From NCBI GenBank assembly GCA_964236535.1, contig CAXSEF010000085.1, forward strand, positions 1 through 13,974: a stretch of 13,974 bases of DNA, written 5' to 3'. Numbering within the stretch: the stretch's first letter is position 1; each line of letters opens with the position of its first letter. The notes under the pieces were generated by a model. That model was not told the DNA's origin. It ran no database searches and worked only from the letters and a program-made list of their open reading frames with translations. The position numbers were made by a program, and so were the translations under genes. Positions 11,512-13,974 of this stretch are shown here, piece by piece. Source of the DNA: CAXSEF01 sp964236535 (GTDB lineage: Bacteria; Pseudomonadota; Alphaproteobacteria; Acetobacterales; Acetobacteraceae).

Positions 11512-13404
11512 TCAGCCGGCGGCATCGCCGCCCACGACATCGCCAAGTCCGGCGTCGCGCCCCGGGCCATCCCCGCCGGGCGCCGACCCCCCCGACGCGC
11601 CCGCCGCCTCGCGCAGCAGCGCCGCGTCGATCAGCGCCGCGGTCTCCGCGAGCCCGTACAGCGCCGCGAACACCCCGAAGCGCGGCCCCTCCGCCTGCCC
11701 GAGCAGCACCTGGTACAGGCAGCCGAACCAGGCGCGCAGCTCCGGGAACTCGTGCCGCTTGCCCACAGCGAACACCGCCGCCTGGATCGCCTCGGCGTCC
11801 GGCGCCGCCGCCCCGCCCAGCGGCTGCAGCGCACGCAGCGCCGCCGCGAGGTCGGCAAGTGCCGCGCGCTCGTTGGCATCCGGCGCCCGGTAGCGCTTGG
11901 TCGGCCGGATGAAGTCGCGGTGATAGGCGACCGCATGCTCCACCAGCCGCGCCAGGAACGGGTTCGCCGCCGCCCCCCCCGCCACCCCGTAGCGCCCGAG
12001 GAACCCCCACAGCAGCTCCGGCCGCTCCGCGTTCACCACGCTCGCCAGGTTGAGCAGCATCGCGAAGCCGATCGGCGCCCCCGCCCCCTCCCGAACGCCG
12101 CTCCCGGTCTCGCCGCCCCCGATCTCGCCGCCCCCGGCCTCGCCACCCCCGGTCTCGCCGCCCCCGATCTCGCCACCATGGATGTGCCACGCCGGGTTGG
12201 CGAGCAGCCCGGCCGCATCGTTCGCGCCTCCCGCCACCGCCGCCCGCGCCTTCGCGAGGTTGGCCACGTAGTCGTCCACCGCGCGCGGGATCACGTCGAA
12301 ATACAGCCGCTTGGCCCGCTGCGGCGTGTTGAACATGAACTGCGACAGGCTCTCCGCCGGCGCGTAGCGCAGCCACTCCTCCACCGACAGCCCGTTGCCG
12401 CGGCTCTTGCTGATCTTCTGCGCGTGCTCGTCGAGGAACAGCTCGTAGGTATACCCCACCGGCGGCTCCGCCCCGAGGATCCGGCAGATCCGCCCCGACA
12501 GCTTCACGCTGTCGATCAGGTCCTTGCCCGACATCTCGTAGTCCACGCCCAGCGCGAACCAGCGCATCGCCCAGTCCGCCTTCCACTGCATCTTGGCGGC
12601 CCCGCCCAGCACCGACGTCTCGAACCGCTCGCCCTCGTGCGACCACACCACCGTCGCCGCCGCGGCATCGACCGCCTCGATCGCCACCTGCATCACCTGC
12701 CCGGTGCGCGGATGGATCGGCAGCACCGGCGAATACGTCGCCCGCCGCTCCGGGCCCAGCGTCGGGCGCACCGCCGCCACGATCTCGTCGTGGCACTCCA
12801 GCACCCGGCGCAACCCCGCGTCGAACCGCCCGGCCGCATAGTACCCGCTGGCCGAGGCGAACTCGTACTCGAAGCCGAACGCGTCGAGGAACGCCCGCAG
12901 CCGCGCGTTGTTGTGGTGGCCGAAGCTCTCGTGGGTGCCGAACGGGTCGGGCACCCGGGTCAGCGGCTTGCCCAGGTGGCCGGCCAGCATCTCGCGGTTC
13001 GGCACGTTGTCCGGCACCTTGCGCAGCCCGTCCATGTCGTCGCTGAACGCCAGCAGCCGCCCCGGCCGCCCGGTCAGCTCGATATAGGCCCGCCGCACCC
13101 AGGTGGTGCGCGCCACCTCCCCGAAGGTGCCGATGTGCGGCAGGCCGGACGGCCCGTAGCCGGTCTCGAACAGCGCCGGCGCCTCCCCCGGCGCGACCCC
13201 GCTCCCCGCCTGCCCCGCCGGGAAGCCCGCCGCAGCCCCGGCCCCGAAGCCGGCCCCGGAGCCGGCCGCAACCCCGGCCGAACCCGCGTCGCGGCGCTGC
13301 TCCATCCGCGCGGCCACGCGCGCGGCCTCCTCGAACGGCCAGGCTTTCGGGACCTCCCGGCTGCTCGCGCGGCGTCGGTCGGCGTCGGGCTGGGTGGCGG
13401 ACAT
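11512..13404 (-). CDS. lysK: Lysyl-tRNA synthetase, class I
   Basis: This cytoplasmic enzyme charges tRNA(Lys) with lysine. It is the class I form found in archaea and alphaproteobacteria, not the class II LysS. Signature I is GYGPSGLPHIGTFGEVART, with HIGT at residues 90-93. Signature II is KISKS at 330-334. Other family blocks are FSDDMDGLRKVP, THESFGHHNNARLR, MQWKADWAMRW and YEMSGKDLIDS. At 630 residues it is roughly 100 longer than the usual 525-535. The excess lies in three low-complexity stretches: residues about 39-76 (Gly/Ala), 409-440 (Gly/Glu repeat) and the last 30 (Gly/Ala/Asp). None disrupts a motif. The ATG at 13404 has no ribosome binding site, but a promoter-like sequence ends seven bases upstream, so a leaderless mRNA is plausible. 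A TTG at 13440 belongs to the -35 box. The mprF-like gene follows on the same strand. Confidence 0.95.
   Translation of the reverse strand: MSATQPDADRRRASSREVPKAWPFEEAARVAARMEQRRDAGSAGVAAGSGAGFGAGAAAGFPAGQAGSGVAPGEAPALFETGYGPSGLPHIGTFGEVARTTWVRRAYIELTGRPGRLLAFSDDMDGLRKVPDNVPNREMLAGHLGKPLTRVPDPFGTHESFGHHNNARLRAFLDAFGFEYEFASASGYYAAGRFDAGLRRVLECHDEIVAAVRPTLGPERRATYSPVLPIHPRTGQVMQVAIEAVDAAAATVVWSHEGERFETSVLGGAAKMQWKADWAMRWFALGVDYEMSGKDLIDSVKLSGRICRILGAEPPVGYTYELFLDEHAQKISKSRGNGLSVEEWLRYAPAESLSQFMFNTPQRAKRLYFDVIPRAVDDYVANLAKARAAVAGGANDAAGLLANPAWHIHGGEIGGGETGGGEAGGGEIGGGETGSGVREGAGAPIGFAMLLNLASVVNAERPELLWGFLGRYGVAGGAAANPFLARLVEHAVAYHRDFIRPTKRYRAPDANERAALADLAAALRALQPLGGAAAPDAEAIQAAVFAVGKRHEFPELRAWFGCLYQVLLGQAEGPRFGVFAALYGLAETAALIDAALLREAAGASGGSAPGGDGPGRDAGLGDVVGGDAAG
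12106..12180 (-). repeat. 15-bp minisatellite inside lysK
   Basis: Five head-to-tail 15-bp units (12106-12120, 12121-12135, 12136-12150, 12151-12165, 12166-12180) related to GGTCTCGCCGCCCCC. In the lysK frame they encode five-residue units of the type GGGE followed by I, T or A, at about residues 409-433. They lie between the conserved PAWHIH and PIGFAMLLNLAS blocks of the tRNA-binding region. Unit length keeps the frame. Confidence 0.88.
13177..13290 (-). repeat. Low-complexity Gly/Ala-coding insertion in lysK N-terminus
   Basis: The segment is built from short CCGG/GCC/CCCCGG variants and encodes a Gly/Ala/Ser-rich stretch (for example AGSGAGFGAGAAAGFPAG). It lies between the N-terminal helix (AWPFEEAARVAARM) and the class I catalytic start (LFETGYGPSG). 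In ordinary LysK these two blocks are only a few residues apart. The repeats are degenerate, with no fixed unit length. Confidence 0.6.
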
Positions 13405-13411
13405 GGCCCGC

Positions 13412-13440
13412 AGGCTAGGTAGGGGGGGTGGCTTGGTCAA
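13412..13440 (-). promoter_or_regulatory. Putative lysK promoter, near-leaderless
   Basis: On the - strand, TTGACC (13440-13435) and TAGCCT (13417-13412) are separated by exactly 17 bases. The lysK ATG begins seven bases after the -10 box, so transcription would start at or one base before the start codon. This agrees with the missing ribosome binding site. The spacer holds a run of seven C (G on +, 13422-13428) prone to length change. Confidence 0.5.
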
Positions 13441-13460
13441 TCACGACGCCCCCATATAGC
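13433..13460 (+). promoter_or_regulatory. Putative promoter of the DinG-like gene, overlapping the lysK -35 box
   Basis: TTGGTC (13433-13438) and TATAGC (13455-13460) are 16 bases apart. The start codon follows four bases later. TTGGTC overlaps the lysK -35 box because TTGGTCAA read on the other strand is TTGACCAA. The initiation point would fall in or beside the ATG, so a leaderless transcript is possible; there is no clear ribosome binding site. Confidence 0.4.
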
Positions 13461-13464
13461 ACCC

Positions 13465-13974
13465 ATGCAGCCAGGCGCCGCCGAACCGGAGGAGTCCGCA
13501 GCCGTCGTCGCCGGCCACGGCCGGGCCGCGGTGCTGACCGCCGACGGCGAGCTGCTGGCGCTGTCCTGCGCCGGCGCAGCCGCGCTGCTGCGCGGTCCCG
13601 GCCGGACCATGGCGCCGCCGCTGCTGGTGCACGCCCCCGCCACCCTGCGCCGCCTCGGGCTGCGGCCGTCGCGCTGCCTCGACCTGCTGGAGCTGTTCGC
13701 CTTCGTCCACCCCGCGCGCCCGGTCACGCCCACGCCGCGCGGCCTGGCGCAGGCGCTCGACCTCGACCTGCCCGCCGACCTGGAGCAGGCCGCCGCCCTG
13801 CTGCCGCGCCTCGCCGCCACGCTGCTGCAGCGCCTGGCCGCCGGCCGCCAGCTGCCGATCAACGAGGGCGCCGCGTCGCTGGCCCGGCGCATGGCCGAAG
13901 CCGGCTGGGCCTGGGGCCACACGGTCGCGGCCGCGCTGGACGGCGCCGGCGGCAACACCGGCAGCGCCGGCGGC
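13465..13974 (+). CDS. Probable DinG-like ATP-dependent helicase, N-terminal part
   Basis: The frame is open from ATG 13465 to the window edge (170 residues), so only the N-terminus is seen and no helicase motif is yet visible. The recognition rests on its resemblance to the N-terminal region of alphaproteobacterial DinG-like helicases, recalled from memory. Features are VLTADGELLALS, then PPLLVHAPATLRRLGL, then CLDLLELFAFVHPARPVTPTPRGLAQALDL, and AEAGWAWGHTVAAAL. In those proteins this segment precedes the superfamily 2 helicase core, which unwinds DNA 5' to 3'. The visible end becomes Gly/Ala/Ser-rich (DGAGGNTGSAGG), suggesting the same low-complexity expansion seen in lysK and the mprF-like gene. 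It is divergent from lysK with 60 bases between start codons. Walker motifs downstream would confirm the call. Confidence 0.6.
   Translation, partial: MQPGAAEPEESAAVVAGHGRAAVLTADGELLALSCAGAAALLRGPGRTMAPPLLVHAPATLRRLGLRPSRCLDLLELFAFVHPARPVTPTPRGLAQALDLDLPADLEQAAALLPRLAATLLQRLAAGRQLPINEGAASLARRMAEAGWAWGHTVAAALDGAGGNTGSAGG

Noticed and set aside
11027..12796. A - strand frame overlapping lysK and the mprF-like gene
   Set aside because: It is a shifted frame of both real genes and passes through the gap. It has no domain of its own.
9154..13422. A 1422-codon open frame on the + strand across lysK and the mprF-like gene
   Set aside because: It runs through 100 N, is Arg/His/Gln/Pro-rich low-complexity in style, shows no domain, and lies antisense to two clearly recognised proteins. 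Long antisense frames are expected at this GC content.
13405..13440. TTG 13440 as start of lysK
   Set aside because: The extra 12 residues are not family-like and the TTG coincides with a -35-like hexamer.

Overview
This is a very GC-rich window (above 70% G+C by eye) from an alphaproteobacterium, most likely Acetobacteraceae/Rhodospirillales. The evidence is a class I lysyl-tRNA synthetase of the alphaproteobacterial kind, a helicase N-terminus resembling alphaproteobacterial DinG-like helicases (from memory), and strong codon bias to G/C. The lineage is inferred, not proven. Two runs of exactly 100 N (6499-6598 and 11320-11419) are probably assembly gaps of unknown true size. Each removes the 5' end of a gene.

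Left part (1-5568): short, loosely spaced genes in both directions. On the + strand are the end of a small lipoprotein, a DUF2721-type membrane protein and cysteine synthase CysK. Next, on the - strand, come a small membrane protein of unknown function preceded by an aldo/keto reductase. Then there is an HxlR-type repressor (-) divergent from a DltE-like short-chain dehydrogenase (+), with two copies of a 19-bp direct repeat between them that look like an operator. Most of the larger gaps between genes in this part, and the gap next to the first N run, hold a member of one repeat family. Complete copies are about 105-130 bp: two inverted arms, each made of two tight hairpins, around a less GC-rich centre, with ends like GGCAAGCAAGGCC. 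I see seven complete or partial copies and cannot name the family.

Right part (5569-13404): a one-direction (-) gene block. In transcription order it is lysK (class I Lys-tRNA synthetase), an MprF-like membrane protein, glgX (glycogen debranching enzyme) and a chorismatase of the FkbO/Hyg5/XanB2 family. LysK makes the Lys-tRNA that a canonical MprF would use to lysinylate phosphatidylglycerol. However, the MprF here keeps the multi-pass flippase region and only the first lobe of the soluble synthase domain, and ends in a repetitive Gly/Ser/Ala/Pro tail. LysK and MprF both carry low-complexity insertions, some encoded by 15-bp and 24-bp tandem repeats.

Right edge: lysK is divergent from the start of a probable DinG-like ATP-dependent helicase. 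The 60 bp between the two start codons can hold back-to-back promoters sharing an overlapping -35 sequence (TTGGTCAA), with both -10 boxes so close to the start codons that leaderless mRNAs are plausible.

The best candidates for something undescribed are the intergenic inverted-arm repeat family, the shortened MprF, and the repeat-driven low-complexity expansions in the lysK-mprF pair. No CRISPR array, tRNA, rRNA, transposase or phage gene was seen.
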